Part shown: positions 54,317 through 63,154 of the stretch, piece by piece
Numbering within the stretch: the stretch's first letter is position 1
How the letters are laid out: every line of letters begins with the position of its first letter
Position numbers and translations under genes: made by a program
From: Unio delphinus
Lineage: Eukaryota; Mollusca; Bivalvia; Unionida; Unionidae
Direction of reading: 5' to 3'
DNA: 64,000 bases
NCBI GenBank assembly: GCA_029339505.1
Contig: JAQISU010000167.1
Coordinates: 589,001 to 653,000 of the forward strand
Notes under the pieces: generated by a model
The model's database searches: none
What the model saw: only the letters and a program-made list of their open reading frames with translations
What the model was told of the DNA's origin: nothing

Positions 54317-55099
54317 TTAAAAATCTTTATCGGATGCTACCACATCAAGTAATGTCTTATTTAACAAATTCATATCAGCGATAATTTGATTTAGTTGTTG
54401 TTGTTGCTTGATTGAATCACGTGTAATTGTTACACCTGTAAAATTTAAATAGTTTCCGAGAGATCCTTGAATAAGATTTCGAAGTTGCTGTAAGTGAGTT
54501 TGATATAATTTTTTCATATTGTTGAATTTCGCAGATAAACTATTATACGTTACGGTGAAACTTTCCCCTGTAGACTGTGATGTAAATGTCCACGTGATTG
54601 GACCATCTCTGATATACTCGGAACTTTGGTAGTTTGTTATCACACGATAATCTTTTATTGCATCTGCTGCAGTTACTGTACGAAAAAAGCCATCATCGGA
54701 GTAATTTAGTTGTGGATTAACAGCTGGTAATTCATCATCGATGAAGTCAGCACGTTTAGGTTCTGGTAATCTTGGGTGAAACGCAGGAAGACTATCCAAC
54801 CATGCTTTGTGAATCCGCGGGAGGAATTCGTCGATGGTGTCATTGAGTTTTTGACGCATTTGTGGTACGTTATATCCTGGAAACTTAAACGTTGGAATGT
54901 CTTCTTCGCTGATTTTATAATGCGCTGCAAATTCTGTTCTCGTTACAACACGTTTATTTATATGTATTTTACCAGCAAGAGCCTCTTGAATCATTTGATA
55001 ATTAATACGTTCCATAACAGAGATAATTTTATTACATACTTCTACATATTTGATTATATCAGATTGGTTAGGTGGAATTGTACTTATTGCTGTTATCAA
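54317..55099 (-). CDS. Minor virion protein: helical N-terminus, FPGY module, beta region
   Basis: 260 codons. A helical N-terminus (IIKYVEVCNKIISVMERI), EEDIPTFKFPGYNVPQMRQK, DEFLPRIHKAW, then a beta segment with WTFTSQSTGESFTVTYNS and a coiled C-terminus (KLYQTHLQQLRNLIQG, QQQQLNQIIADMN). It ends with TAA at 54317-54319, after which the same frame continues into the next entry. The pair may have been one protein of ~430 residues. Function not known; the late position suggests a virion part. Confidence 0.75.
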   Translation of the reverse strand: MITAISTIPPNQSDIIKYVEVCNKIISVMERINYQMIQEALAGKIHINKRVVTRTEFAAHYKISEEDIPTFKFPGYNVPQMRQKLNDTIDEFLPRIHKAWLDSLPAFHPRLPEPKRADFIDDELPAVNPQLNYSDDGFFRTVTAADAIKDYRVITNYQSSEYIRDGPITWTFTSQSTGESFTVTYNSLSAKFNNMKKLYQTHLQQLRNLIQGSLGNYLNFTGVTITRDSIKQQQQLNQIIADMNLLNKTLLDVVASDKDF

Positions 55100-55127
55100 A
55101 TAACCTAGAAATCGATTAAAATTGCTA

Positions 55128-55835
55128 TTAATTTGTTGGATCTTCTACAAAATTTGTAAACTCCCTTCTCTCTTTATTGTCGACTTTTATTACAGTTGTT
55201 AACTTAGATATACCATGAACATCAACAAGATTAAATCCGTGATAATCTTCCTTTGTGGAAATAAAATCGGATTTCAATGGCTCACGTGATAGATCCTTTA
55301 TGTCGACGGTGCCTGGAATAAATTCAGGATACCCCAACAAGGTTCTAATTGAGCTATTATATATATCTACGGCGTAGTCAGGTGAGTTAACTTCGATGAC
55401 CGTTGAAAGTAATGGTTCGTGTCCCTTTATCTAAATGGGGTATTTATCAGGTTCATCTTTGACTTCGATGATATTTGGTCCTGTGATTGCCTGGATTGAT
55501 TCTATGATTGCGTCATTGATATCTTCGATATCGTATGCACCAGTTGGTATATGTATTGTATGTGTTTCTGGTTCGGATTTTGTTCCATCTGGGTTAGTTT
55601 TTCTATACGAAAATGTAAAAGTGTTATTGGGAAGTTTACCATTGAATGGTGCTGATCTTACATTTGGCCAACTATAGTAGCATCTTAATTGTGTTAGCGC
55701 TATTTCAGATACTGCCAACGGAGGATTAAATTCAACGCTGAATTCTGGTGTTTTCGTTACCACCAAGATTAACCTTGCTTTTGTCATGGCGGTATTTGTT
55801 GCTATTCGTTGAAGGATTTCTTGTGACGATGTTGT
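55128..55835 (-). pseudogene. Penton-like minor capsid protein, late frameshift
   Basis: Begins at the Met before TTSSQEILQRIATNT (about 55835). Strands EFSVEFNPPLAVSEIALTQL, YYSWPNVRSAPFNGKLPNNTF, then HTIHIPTGAYDIEDINDAI are characteristic of the single-jelly-roll minor capsid (penton) proteins of Polinton-like elements. The frame stops at 55431 next to a CCCC run. The other frame (upstream of and including 55340-55128) continues with NSSIRTLLGYPEF, the conserved C-terminal segment. In this copy it is fused in frame to the preceding gene. Confidence 0.78.
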
Positions 55836-56333
55836 CATTGTTGTTATTATTATATTATTTTCCAATTTCGATATCGTTGAATCATACAACCATACCATCC
55901 TAGAGAATTCCTCGTCGGATATTATTTGATCGTCAATCGATGACGAGATCAACATTGACAATTGCGAATAAGCGTTTGACGCAGTAATAAGTTTAACAGT
56001 GTAATCGTGTAATTTCCGCTGAGAACATGATGATATTTTTTTTGTTATCCCGGTGAATAATCCAGAAATTGTTGCCGCCGCTGATATTACAACGGGAACA
56101 ACAACTGGAGCTATCATAGTCACCGAAGACAGTATTATTCCAGCGCTGGCAATTACGCCTGATACTGAGTATACAGTTACATCTAACGCGGTGATTCTAC
56201 GCTGGTATTTTTTCTTTTTATTTTTATACTCCTCAATTAATGCTTCAAGTTTATCTTGAAACTCTTTGACGGTGTTATAACGATATTGAAACACTGTCAC
56301 TGATGATGAAATCATTGTTGACGTTGTTGACAT
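55836..56333 (-). CDS. Membrane-associated structural protein with SDEEF motif
   Basis: Met at 56333 (MSTTSTMISSSVTVFQYRYN) is preferred over 56357. A coiled coil (TVKEFQDKLEALIEEYKNK) leads into KKKKYQRRIT, then two hydrophobic segments (VTVYSVSGVIASAGIILSS and MIAPVVVPVVISAAATIS), SCSQRKLHDY and SSIDDQIISDEEF. The Gly/Ala hydrophobic middle suggests insertion into the internal membrane or a membrane-lytic role. Here it has no stop of its own: it reads through into the penton-like protein. In relic 3 the two are in different, overlapping frames, so an indel of about 8 bp near 55850 has fused them. Confidence 0.78.
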
Positions 56334-56385
56334 TTTATCTATTAACGTAGTCAACAATTCTGTGAAATAGTTATTAAAAATCCTT

Positions 56386-57249
56386 TCAATTTAACTGTTT
56401 ACTTAAATCAGCTACAAATTCAACATACCATGACACTGAAACCCTAGCTAGATTATTATCAGTGGATGTAATCGTGAATTGTTCAATCGTATCCTTGTCG
56501 ATAATTGTTGATATCGTATTATTAACTCCAGATGAACTCGATGATGATATATTAAACAACGCTGGTGTCACTAACGTTAATCGATAAATTCCCTTTACGG
56601 TTGCAGTAACGTGTAAAATATTATTTGTAGGTGTCCACGTATATGATCCGTATTGAATCGTGTATACTACGTTGATAGTTCTATCATGAGGAATTTTTAC
56701 TTTTTCGATGACCGATATCATTCTTGTTGCATCCGCTACGATGGCATTTGTTGTCGTTTTAAGACCATCGATGGATTTATTTATATCTGGAAGTTTCATC
56801 TCGAGTTTATCAAATGTAGATCCGAGAAATTTATCAACGATATTTCTTCGAAATGTATTAAACGCTTTTACGTGATCTTCGTATTTTCCATGTAATACTG
56901 TTAACTCCAACAGAGAATCCTTTATCGCGTTAAGATTCGGTGTGGTAACACGCGGATCACCAAAAAACGCTGTCATGGGTTTATCAATGTTATCCAAGAG
57001 GGAATTTTGTAAACCTGTAAAAGTATTAAATGTCTTTATGTGATCGTTGTATTGTTGCTGGAGTTTTTTTTACATCAGCGATATTGTCATTGACGGATTT
57101 TATTAAATTTACTTGATCTGGTATATTTGTTATCGTTGATGTGGATTTTGTAAGATTTTCAATGGCTTTTCTGATCATTTTTTTTTACTTGTCCGATAGT
57201 AACCGATTCAGAAACACGCGATATTGATCTTCCAAAAATATCTGACATT
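56386..57249 (-). pseudogene. Minor virion protein: coiled coil plus C-terminal beta head, two frameshifts
   Basis: The likely start is Met at 57249 (SDIFGRSISRVSESVTIG). Frame changes occur in an A9 run (57179-57187) and an A8 run (57064-57071). From 56997 the frame is open: helical/coiled regions (LTVLHGKYEDHVKAFNTF, KLEMKLPDINKSIDGLKTT), then a beta-rich end (YGSYTWTPTNNILHVTATV, DKDTIEQFTITSTDNN, WYVEFVADLSKQLN). A stalk-plus-head layout recalls fibre-like proteins, but that is inference. A C-terminal fragment survives at 19437. Confidence 0.75.
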
Positions 57250-57290
57250 GTTGTTATATTAGATCTATCTCTCAAATTCTGAAGAAATTT

Positions 57291-57725
57291 TCACTGTGAA
57301 TTTTTCGATTTCATCATCGATGATTTCATCATCGTGTACTCGTGGATGGCTTTATGAGGTAATTTAGGATTTACCGAGATAACCATTAACGCATTAAGAG
57401 TTTCTCGACCACATATTGGAGAATCTGTTAATGTCTGCGTGGGTAACGTTGAATGCCAAACCGGAATTGATTTCTTTGAAATCATCGACACGTATTTGAC
57501 AAATTCAATCGGAGGTGGTAATCCATACGAGTCAAAATAAATAATGGATGTTGGATATATCGCGTAACAAACCCAATGAGTTCCAGGTCCAGTGTTATCA
57601 TCAAGATTAATTATTCCAGTTTCTGGTATTTGTGGTTTTGCTGGTAATTGATCTTTCATGAATACACCTCTGAAATGATTTATTGGTAGTTTTCTTACTG
57701 CGTCGAGTAAATCAAAATTTGACAT
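57291..57725 (-). CDS. Adenain-type virion cysteine protease
   Basis: Met at 57725 (MSNFDLLDAVRKLPINHF) is the natural start; the longer frame to 57773 overlaps the upstream gene. 144 residues. Catalytic His in GTHWVCYAIYP, Asp in IIYFDSYGLPPP, oxyanion Gln in PTQTLTDSP and nucleophile Cys in PICGRETLNAL: the H-D-Q-C order of clan CE adenovirus proteases. It matures capsid and core proteins. The start overlaps the stop of the upstream gene by 14 bp (translational coupling or overlapping genes). Intact. Confidence 0.93.
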   Translation of the reverse strand: MSNFDLLDAVRKLPINHFRGVFMKDQLPAKPQIPETGIINLDDNTGPGTHWVCYAIYPTSIIYFDSYGLPPPIEFVKYVSMISKKSIPVWHSTLPTQTLTDSPICGRETLNALMVISVNPKLPHKAIHEYTMMKSSMMKSKNSQ

Positions 57726-58230
57726 GGGTGAAAATCCTACGGTGAAAATCTCCTTGAGATTTTCCATTTCCACTAACTGGTTTTGTAATATCTTGTGAAT
57801 CGACTTCCTGGTAGTCTGAATCCCTTTCCCTTTTTTTTCTCTTGGATTTTCCGTTTAGACCTTTACCAAGTACTTTATTGACAACATTAGAAGCAGGTGC
57901 TCCAGCTGCCCCAGTTCCTAACGCTCCAAGAATTGCCGGAGCCGCTGACGCAATCAATCCTGGAATTGCAGCCAACAGCGGAAATATTCCACCGGTTTTA
58001 ATCATATCTTTGATAGCCGCTTGTGAAAAAGTCAATCTAATTCCGGTTTTCCCCTTTAATGCTTTATTGAAATGATTAATCTGATTTTTCGTCAATGATA
58101 GTTTATTTGTTCCTGTTGTCATCTGTTCTTTTTTAAGCGTTATCGTTGTACCACACGCAGTAGAATTCTTCGATTGAAGCTTCTTTATCTGACCAGGTGT
58201 CAGAGAAACATTAACGTAATTATACGACAT
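57712..58230 (-). CDS. Adenovirus pX/pVI-like hydrophobic minor core protein
   Basis: The preferred start is Met at 58230 (MSYNYVNVSLTPGQIKKLQ). Basic, polar N-terminus with KLSLTKNQINHFNKALKGKTG. A glycine-alanine hydrophobic segment (GGIFPLLAAIPGLIASAAPA, ILGALGTGAAGAPA) near residues 80-120 is followed by a strongly basic LNGKSKRKKRERD. This layout is widespread in adintovirus/Polinton late blocks next to the protease, and the protein is a likely protease substrate and membrane-active or DNA-condensing component. Its end overlaps the protease start. Intact. Confidence 0.82.
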   Translation of the reverse strand: MSYNYVNVSLTPGQIKKLQSKNSTACGTTITLKKEQMTTGTNKLSLTKNQINHFNKALKGKTGIRLTFSQAAIKDMIKTGGIFPLLAAIPGLIASAAPAILGALGTGAAGAPASNVVNKVLGKGLNGKSKRKKRERDSDYQEVDSQDITKPVSGNGKSQGDFHRRIFTHVKF

Positions 58231-58337
58231 TTTATTTAGATAGTGATCATCTAATTGTCCCATTATGTATAGATTTTCAATTACATGTTTTTGAAAACAC
58301 TACATGTTTTTGAATGAAAATTCTGAAAGAATTTCAA

Positions 58338-59759
58338 TTACATGTTTTCCACTGGTGCATCATTAACTCTCATTTTACCACCACCACCTTCAAGTATCAT
58401 AGATTTATCACTGAGAATAACAGCAATTGCTCTAAATCCTCCAAGAGCATCACCAATACGGGCTTGAAATTTTACATCAACGGTTGAATGTTTAGATAGA
58501 TCAAGATGTTGCAGCGAAAAGTAATAAATCGGATACAATTCCCTAAAATCCAATTGTGATATCTGAAGTCCAGTATCAATATTTTGATCACGACCCATAA
58601 ATGACCATATTTGATGATAAACTCGTCCTATTTGATTGTTTTCGTAATCGATAATAAGATTTTCCGCGGGTTCTTGTTGATTACTTATTCGTAATGATAC
58701 TTCACTAACATCACAACGATCAAATATCATATGAGATCTTAATTGTAGACTATCATTTGCAACACCGGCTATTTTTTGAGTTCTATTTAAACTTTGTAAT
58801 TCAACAAAGACTTGTCTAGGTGCGGAAATATTCTTTGTCAATGCAAGTTGCCAAGTAAAAATTCCAGTACTTGTACTAGATGTTGTTGCTGTTGTGACAT
58901 CATACCAACTCAGCAATGATTTTCCTCCTTGGTCCATAAACGATAACAATTGTGTCGCAACAGTCAATGATGGAGTCATAATTGGCATCCACAACGCTAA
59001 CTTTGTTAATGTTACAGTACCATCTCGTACAGGATCAGGACCATGCCAAAGAGCATAATCGTCAGTTGATCTTCGTGTGAGAACTACAGTATGACTAGCA
59101 CCAAATATAACTCTTCGGACATCTCGGCAAAAGCCAAATATGTACGATAACGGAATCGTACATGAAAATCTACCATTAGCGTCGATGTTCTTTTTTCGTG
59201 ATGCAGATCCCGCGTTGTAATTAGGATTAGTATTTACAACAACAGCTTCAACATCTGCATCGTCATTAGCCGCTGTATGCTTTTTCGGTCGTCTAACTAT
59301 ATATGGATTATGATCAGCGTTATTAGAAGTATCCTTTGCAAACATCATCGAATGCCCCCCAGATCTAGTAAAATCATCAGAGTATCTAGTTAAACCTAAA
59401 ACTGTAGTTGCAATATCAACATCATTATCGATAGATTCAATTCTGGTAGAATTAATCATATACTGGGCGTTGTTAAATAGCGCCATTATTCCGTTGTTGA
59501 CAAATCCAATCGGGATATCTTTAAAATTATCGCCAGCTGCAAATAGAGTACCATCATGTTTTCTTAATTGTCTTTCTACTTCGATGAATGCTTCAGACGG
59601 TAGGAAGTATTTAGATGTATCATCAAATCTGAGTTCAATTCTTGATCTTAGATTTGGATCATGTGCTTGATATGAAAAAAATTGATAATCGCGTACAGAA
59701 TTATTTCTTAATACAGGATCATTTACTTTAAAAGCATCATCAATCTCATCCCTGAACAT
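58338..59759 (-). CDS. Candidate double-jelly-roll major capsid protein
   Basis: 473 codons, the largest intact gene of the late block. Starts MFRDEIDDAFKVNDPVLRNN. Segments resembling MCPs of Polinton-like elements: YFLPSEAFIEVE, NNGIMALFNNAQYMIN, CTIPLSYIFGFCRDVRRVIFG followed by a HTVVLTRRSTDD strand, TLTKLALWMPIM and IFTWQLALTKN followed by PRQVFVELQ. Two repeated beta domains fit a double jelly roll; length is below the 600+ residues common in canonical Polinton MCPs. Placed upstream of the core protein and protease as in the family. Fold prediction would be decisive. Confidence 0.72.
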   Translation of the reverse strand: MFRDEIDDAFKVNDPVLRNNSVRDYQFFSYQAHDPNLRSRIELRFDDTSKYFLPSEAFIEVERQLRKHDGTLFAAGDNFKDIPIGFVNNGIMALFNNAQYMINSTRIESIDNDVDIATTVLGLTRYSDDFTRSGGHSMMFAKDTSNNADHNPYIVRRPKKHTAANDDADVEAVVVNTNPNYNAGSASRKKNIDANGRFSCTIPLSYIFGFCRDVRRVIFGASHTVVLTRRSTDDYALWHGPDPVRDGTVTLTKLALWMPIMTPSLTVATQLLSFMDQGGKSLLSWYDVTTATTSSTSTGIFTWQLALTKNISAPRQVFVELQSLNRTQKIAGVANDSLQLRSHMIFDRCDVSEVSLRISNQQEPAENLIIDYENNQIGRVYHQIWSFMGRDQNIDTGLQISQLDFRELYPIYYFSLQHLDLSKHSTVDVKFQARIGDALGGFRAIAVILSDKSMILEGGGGKMRVNDAPVENM

Positions 59760-59779
59760 TTTATATTAACATAGTTGAT

Positions 59780-60190
59780 CTACATGTTTAACCGTTTTAA
59801 ACCGGAGCCAGCAATCAATCTCAACCTTGCCTTTGCCATTTTATTAATCGCACTGCCTATCTTAGTTTGGCATTTGTTCCGTAGACTGTAGTTGTAAATT
59901 TCTTTGTGAAATTCCATTTTTCTTTTTACCTCTCGCCAATGACATAAGTTTTTCTTTTGCATCACCCAACATATCAAATGCTTTATTACCAATAACTGTA
60001 CCAGCTCTATCACCGAAAACCCCAATAGCTTTGGACGCTATTTCCTTACCAACGGGTAAAATCTTTGGAGCAATTCTAGTAAATAATCCAGTGACAATAT
60101 CACAATTCCATACGTAAGTTTATAAGCCGGCAATCTTGAGTTTACAACGTAAACAGGTCTTGCTCTGTTCATACTACGATGTACTATCAT
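59780..60190 (-). pseudogene. Small basic late protein, two frameshifts
   Basis: The frame opens at Met 60190 with SMNRARPVYVVNSRLP, changes frame near 60100 and continues as GLFTRIAPKILPVGKEIASK, then AFDMLGDAKEKLMSLARGKKK and stop at 59862. Another frame carries a basic end (KARLRLIAGSGLKRLNM, stop 59780) that probably belonged to the same gene. An amphipathic helical, basic protein, perhaps a core or minor capsid protein. Unrecognised. Confidence 0.55.
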
Positions 60191-60241
60191 TTTATTTAAA
60201 TGCTATATATCTAATCAGTGATCGAAAAATCCAAAGGATTT

Positions 60242-61199
60242 TCAGTCGCTGTAATAATCATCGGTAAGTTCATCGATGAAACTTCGATATAGTCCGATAT
60301 CCATTACATGTCCTTGAAATAACCGTTGACAGATTTCAGTCGCTTCGTTAATTATCTTTGGGGAATTATTTCCAGCTCGTTTTCCTCCGATAAGAACTTC
60401 TAATCGCGATATATCATCAAGGACACTTCTTGAACAGGGTATATTACCACCGTGATACCCCTCGCCGGTAAATTCTCCTTCTTCAGGTTCTTCTCGTTGA
60501 GGATCTTCCATAACAGGTTCTTCTTGTTTTCGTGGTCGTCCTCGTTTTTGTGGAGTTGATTTTGTACGTTTTCGTTCGTGCTCGTTCTTGTTTTAATCGT
60601 TCTCGTTCCTCTTTCTCTCGTTGTTTTTGTTCGGTTTTTAGTCGTTGTTGCTCAGTTACTAATAAACCTTTTTTTCCTGATTTTCGATATATTCTCGTTC
60701 AACAGCAGTCAAATATGCCTGATATATGGGATCATCATTATCCATTTGTGGTAGTTGATTTTTAATTTTGTAAACTGCTTTAGCCAAATCAACTACGTTT
60801 TTTATATAACCTTTATGTGTAGGTTTTAAATAATTTTCTTTAGTGTAATATCCCAGCGCAGCAAACTTTACTAAATCAGTTATATCATCTTTATCAATCC
60901 TCGCTAAAGTTTCCTCAGTAAATTTATCTCGTAGCTCCTGAACTCTATTATCTGGTTTTTTTAGGTTTTACCTCAGGTGCAACCGTAGGTTTAGATTCTT
61001 TTATCGCGGTTACAACTTCACCAGTTGCTGTAGTTATAGGCTTAAATAATTGTTCAGTACCGGCAGTAAAATCTACTTTTGCTTGTTGACGCGCTTGCAA
61101 ATTATCTCTGAAAGAATCTCTTACCGGGAGATATTTCTTAATTGCAGCCAACCGTTCTCTAGTTAATCTAGCTATTTGTGCTTCTCCGAAGTTTGCCAT
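60242..61199 (-). pseudogene. Coiled-coil protein with AT-hook, several frameshifts
   Basis: Met at 61199 (ANFGEAQIARLTRERLAAIK) opens just inside the right TIR. Frame 61199-60948 ends in KPKKTR at a T7-8 run (60955-60962). The next frame continues (VQELRDKFTEETLARIDKDD, then HKGYIKNVVDLAKAVYKIKN), followed after another slip by a charged coiled coil (EQKQREKEERERLKQERAR), a KRGRPRK AT-hook-like motif near 60540 and the open frame 60511-60242 (EEPEEGEFTGEGYHGG, DDISRLEVLIGGKRAG). Probably one gene of ~318 codons. The AT-hook suggests binding to AT-rich DNA. No family recognised. Confidence 0.6.
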
Positions 61200-61250
61200 T
61201 TATATAAATCGATAGAAGATTTTCAATTGCTAATTCATCATTGTATTTAT

Positions 61251-61687
61251 AGCTAATTCGGTTAGCTTCATAGCAGCAGAGAAGGTGGTGACAACGACAA
61301 CATCGAAGATGTCGGCGTCGTTTTTTTTTTAATTCTGATTTTACCAAATGGACGCTTCTATTAAGCATTTATGAGGAAGCCTTGGATTACCAAAAGACGC
61401 CCGTAAACTCTTGTTCGATTCACCCTCTTCTTACATTTCTTTTGGTTTTGAGAAACCCCTAACAAATAGAGCTCTAAAATAGTTAAGGCTCCATTTGGCA
61501 AAAGGACGCCTCTATTTCAAGTTGTCCGATTCACCTTCTTCTTACATTTCTTTGGTTTTGAGAAACCCTTAATTTGACAAATAGAGCTCTAAAATTGTTA
61601 AGACTCCATTTGGCAAAAGGAGGCTTAAAATATTTTGCTTAAAATCTAACCCAATTAGAGAAAGTCCGATTCGCCCTCTCTGCTGCT
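61251..61687. repeat. Polinton right TIR
   Basis: Reverse complement of 44773-45208. It ends CTCTCTGCTGCT at 61687, and has the same bracketed AGCAGCAG structure at its inner side (61270-61280). Short open frames in both TIRs are the same sequence and not genes. Confidence 0.92.
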
Positions 61688-61692
61688 ATATT
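61688..61692. repeat. Target duplication ATATT, right
   Basis: Matches 44768-44772. Confidence 0.75.
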
Positions 61693-61744
61693 TTATCCAG
61701 GATTATATCAATAATATTATATCTATATATATGATAATATAATA

Positions 61745-62278
61745 TTATGTCTGCCTGGGTTCGAGTCACAGATTGGGCCAATGCGGGTATGTGAGAAAGC
61801 TTGCCATTAGCTTCTCGTGGGTTGATGGTTCTTTCCTGGGTTCTTCCTCCACTATTAATACTGGCTGCCATATATAGCCTATCACAGCGGTTCTCAACCT
61901 GTGGGTCGCGACCCCGTCAAGGGTCGAACAACGATTTGCCAGGGGTCGCTTACGACCATCGGAAATATACATTTTTTTTTTGTCTATTCTAATGTGTAAA
62001 ACTATTTCACAATATATAATTACATATTGCTTATGTGATTAATCACTACGCTTTAATTATGTTCGATTTGTAACAATGAAAATACATCCTGCATATCAGA
62101 TATTTACATTATGATTCATAACAGTAGAAAAATTACAGTTATGAACGAAAATAATTTTACGGTTGGGTCGCCACAACATTTGGAATTGCATTAAAAGGGT
62201 CGCGGCACTAGAAAGGTTGAGAACCGCTGGCCTATCATGTGCTGACAAATGGGCGTTAAACCCTACAACAACATTAAT
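61745..62278 (+). mobile_element. SINE (family A) split by a hAT element
   Basis: B box GGGTTCGAGTC, GTATGTGAGAAAGCTTGCCA and GGTTCTTCCTCCAC segments up to 61884. The SINE resumes at 62230 with GCCTATCATGTGCTG and the tail GTTAAACCCTACAACAACA. The A box is missing, so it is 5'-truncated. The interruption is the hAT element at 61885-62229. Confidence 0.85.
61885..62229. mobile_element. SPIN-like non-autonomous hAT element, 345 bp
   Basis: Perfect 8-bp target duplication GCCTATCA (61877-61884 and 62230-62237). Terminal repeats are CAGCGGTTCTCAACC and GGTTGAGAACCGCTG (15 bp, perfect). Sub-terminal GTGGGTCGCGACCCC and GGGTCGCGGCACTAG, with CATTATGATTCATAACAGTA and ACAGTTATGAACGAAAATAA in the right half, match what I remember of the SPIN/OposCharlie group of hAT elements, known for horizontal transfer between distant animals. 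No transposase. Confidence 0.85.
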
Positions 62279-62411
62279 TCTTATCACGAGCTAGCACTCT
62301 ACATAATTTACATAATCATAGCTCATTTCTCTAATCAGAGCTTTCAAGCTAAATGAAAGAGAACTTCAGTTAAATTAGAGAGATCATTATATCTAATCTA
62401 TACACGAATTA

Positions 62412-62416
<5 letters not shown>

Positions 62417-62467
<51 letters not shown>
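62417..62467. repeat. (TC)n microsatellite
   Basis: About 50 bp of CT. Confidence 0.95.
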
Positions 62468-62469
<2 letters not shown>

Positions 62470-63103
62470 TCACAACTCGTACTGCTCGAGATGTTGTCCG
62501 TCTCAAGAACTAGAGTAGGAATGTCAGAAGCTTTTTGTTGGTTTGACGGGGAATTATTGTAGTACTCGAGAAGCACGCGAATCATGCACTGCAATCACCA
62601 CTCACTCATGATAAACACGCACATTGAGTCCTGGATCACAAACAGAAGAAATCTGAACATCTCGCAGGATCTAGTAAAGTATGTTGGTGCGGTTAGAAGA
62701 TCTACATTCCCATAAACTAATCTGGTAAAACACAAAATCGAGCAGTAAAAGTCAAGTGATCCCAGTAAATTACTTGCTGGTCACATGTATGCCTACCTGC
62801 TGTGATACGCCAGACATGTTGCAAGGTCTCTTGAGGATTTTTAAAGAAAATATACAACCTGCAGTGATGGCAACTTCTACATCTGAAACGCTTGTGAGAA
62901 TAGCTTTTTTTAAATTTTTTTTTTAAAAAGACTATATTCTACAAATATAGGAATGCGGCTAGACCGTAACTCGAGAACCATAATAAACACTGATAAGTGT
63001 TCAAAATGTATATTGATGTGTGAGGACAACTTTGTGCCAAAATGCACGATTTAATGAATAAGTGACAACATTCTCCAAAACCGATCATGTATCAGTAATG
63101 AGG

Positions 63104-63106
<3 letters not shown>

Positions 63107-63150
<44 letters not shown>
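63107..63150. repeat. (GT)n microsatellite
   Basis: About 44 bp of GT. Confidence 0.95.

Positions 63151-63154
<4 letters not shown>

Larger units (their letters stand above)
44773..61687. mobile_element. Polinton/Maverick-type integrated dsDNA virus (adintovirus-like), 16.9 kb
   Basis: Bounded by ~435-bp TIRs starting AGCAGCAGAG and a 5-bp duplication ATATT (44768-44772 and 61688-61692). It encodes the defining set: protein-primed DNA polymerase B, retroviral-type integrase, FtsK/HerA-type packaging ATPase and adenain-type protease, plus a candidate capsid block. Early/replication genes lie left of 53.2 kb in mixed orientation; virion genes form a - strand block at 53.4-61.2 kb. Seven genes are open and the others carry point lesions. 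TIRs are about 97% alike with small indels, indicating a relatively young insertion. Confidence 0.93.

Noticed and set aside
46284..54319. Reassignment of TAA to sense as an explanation for continuous frames across TAA
   Set aside because: Intact genes of the same element end in TAA with frames not continuing, TANGO2 uses TAA as stop, and each case is one base from GAA/CAA/AAA. Nonsense mutation is simpler.
59780..60025. 81-codon frame as the true gene in this interval
   Set aside because: The alternative frame from 60190 has better protein-like composition over most of the region; only the last ~30 codons of this frame look genuine.
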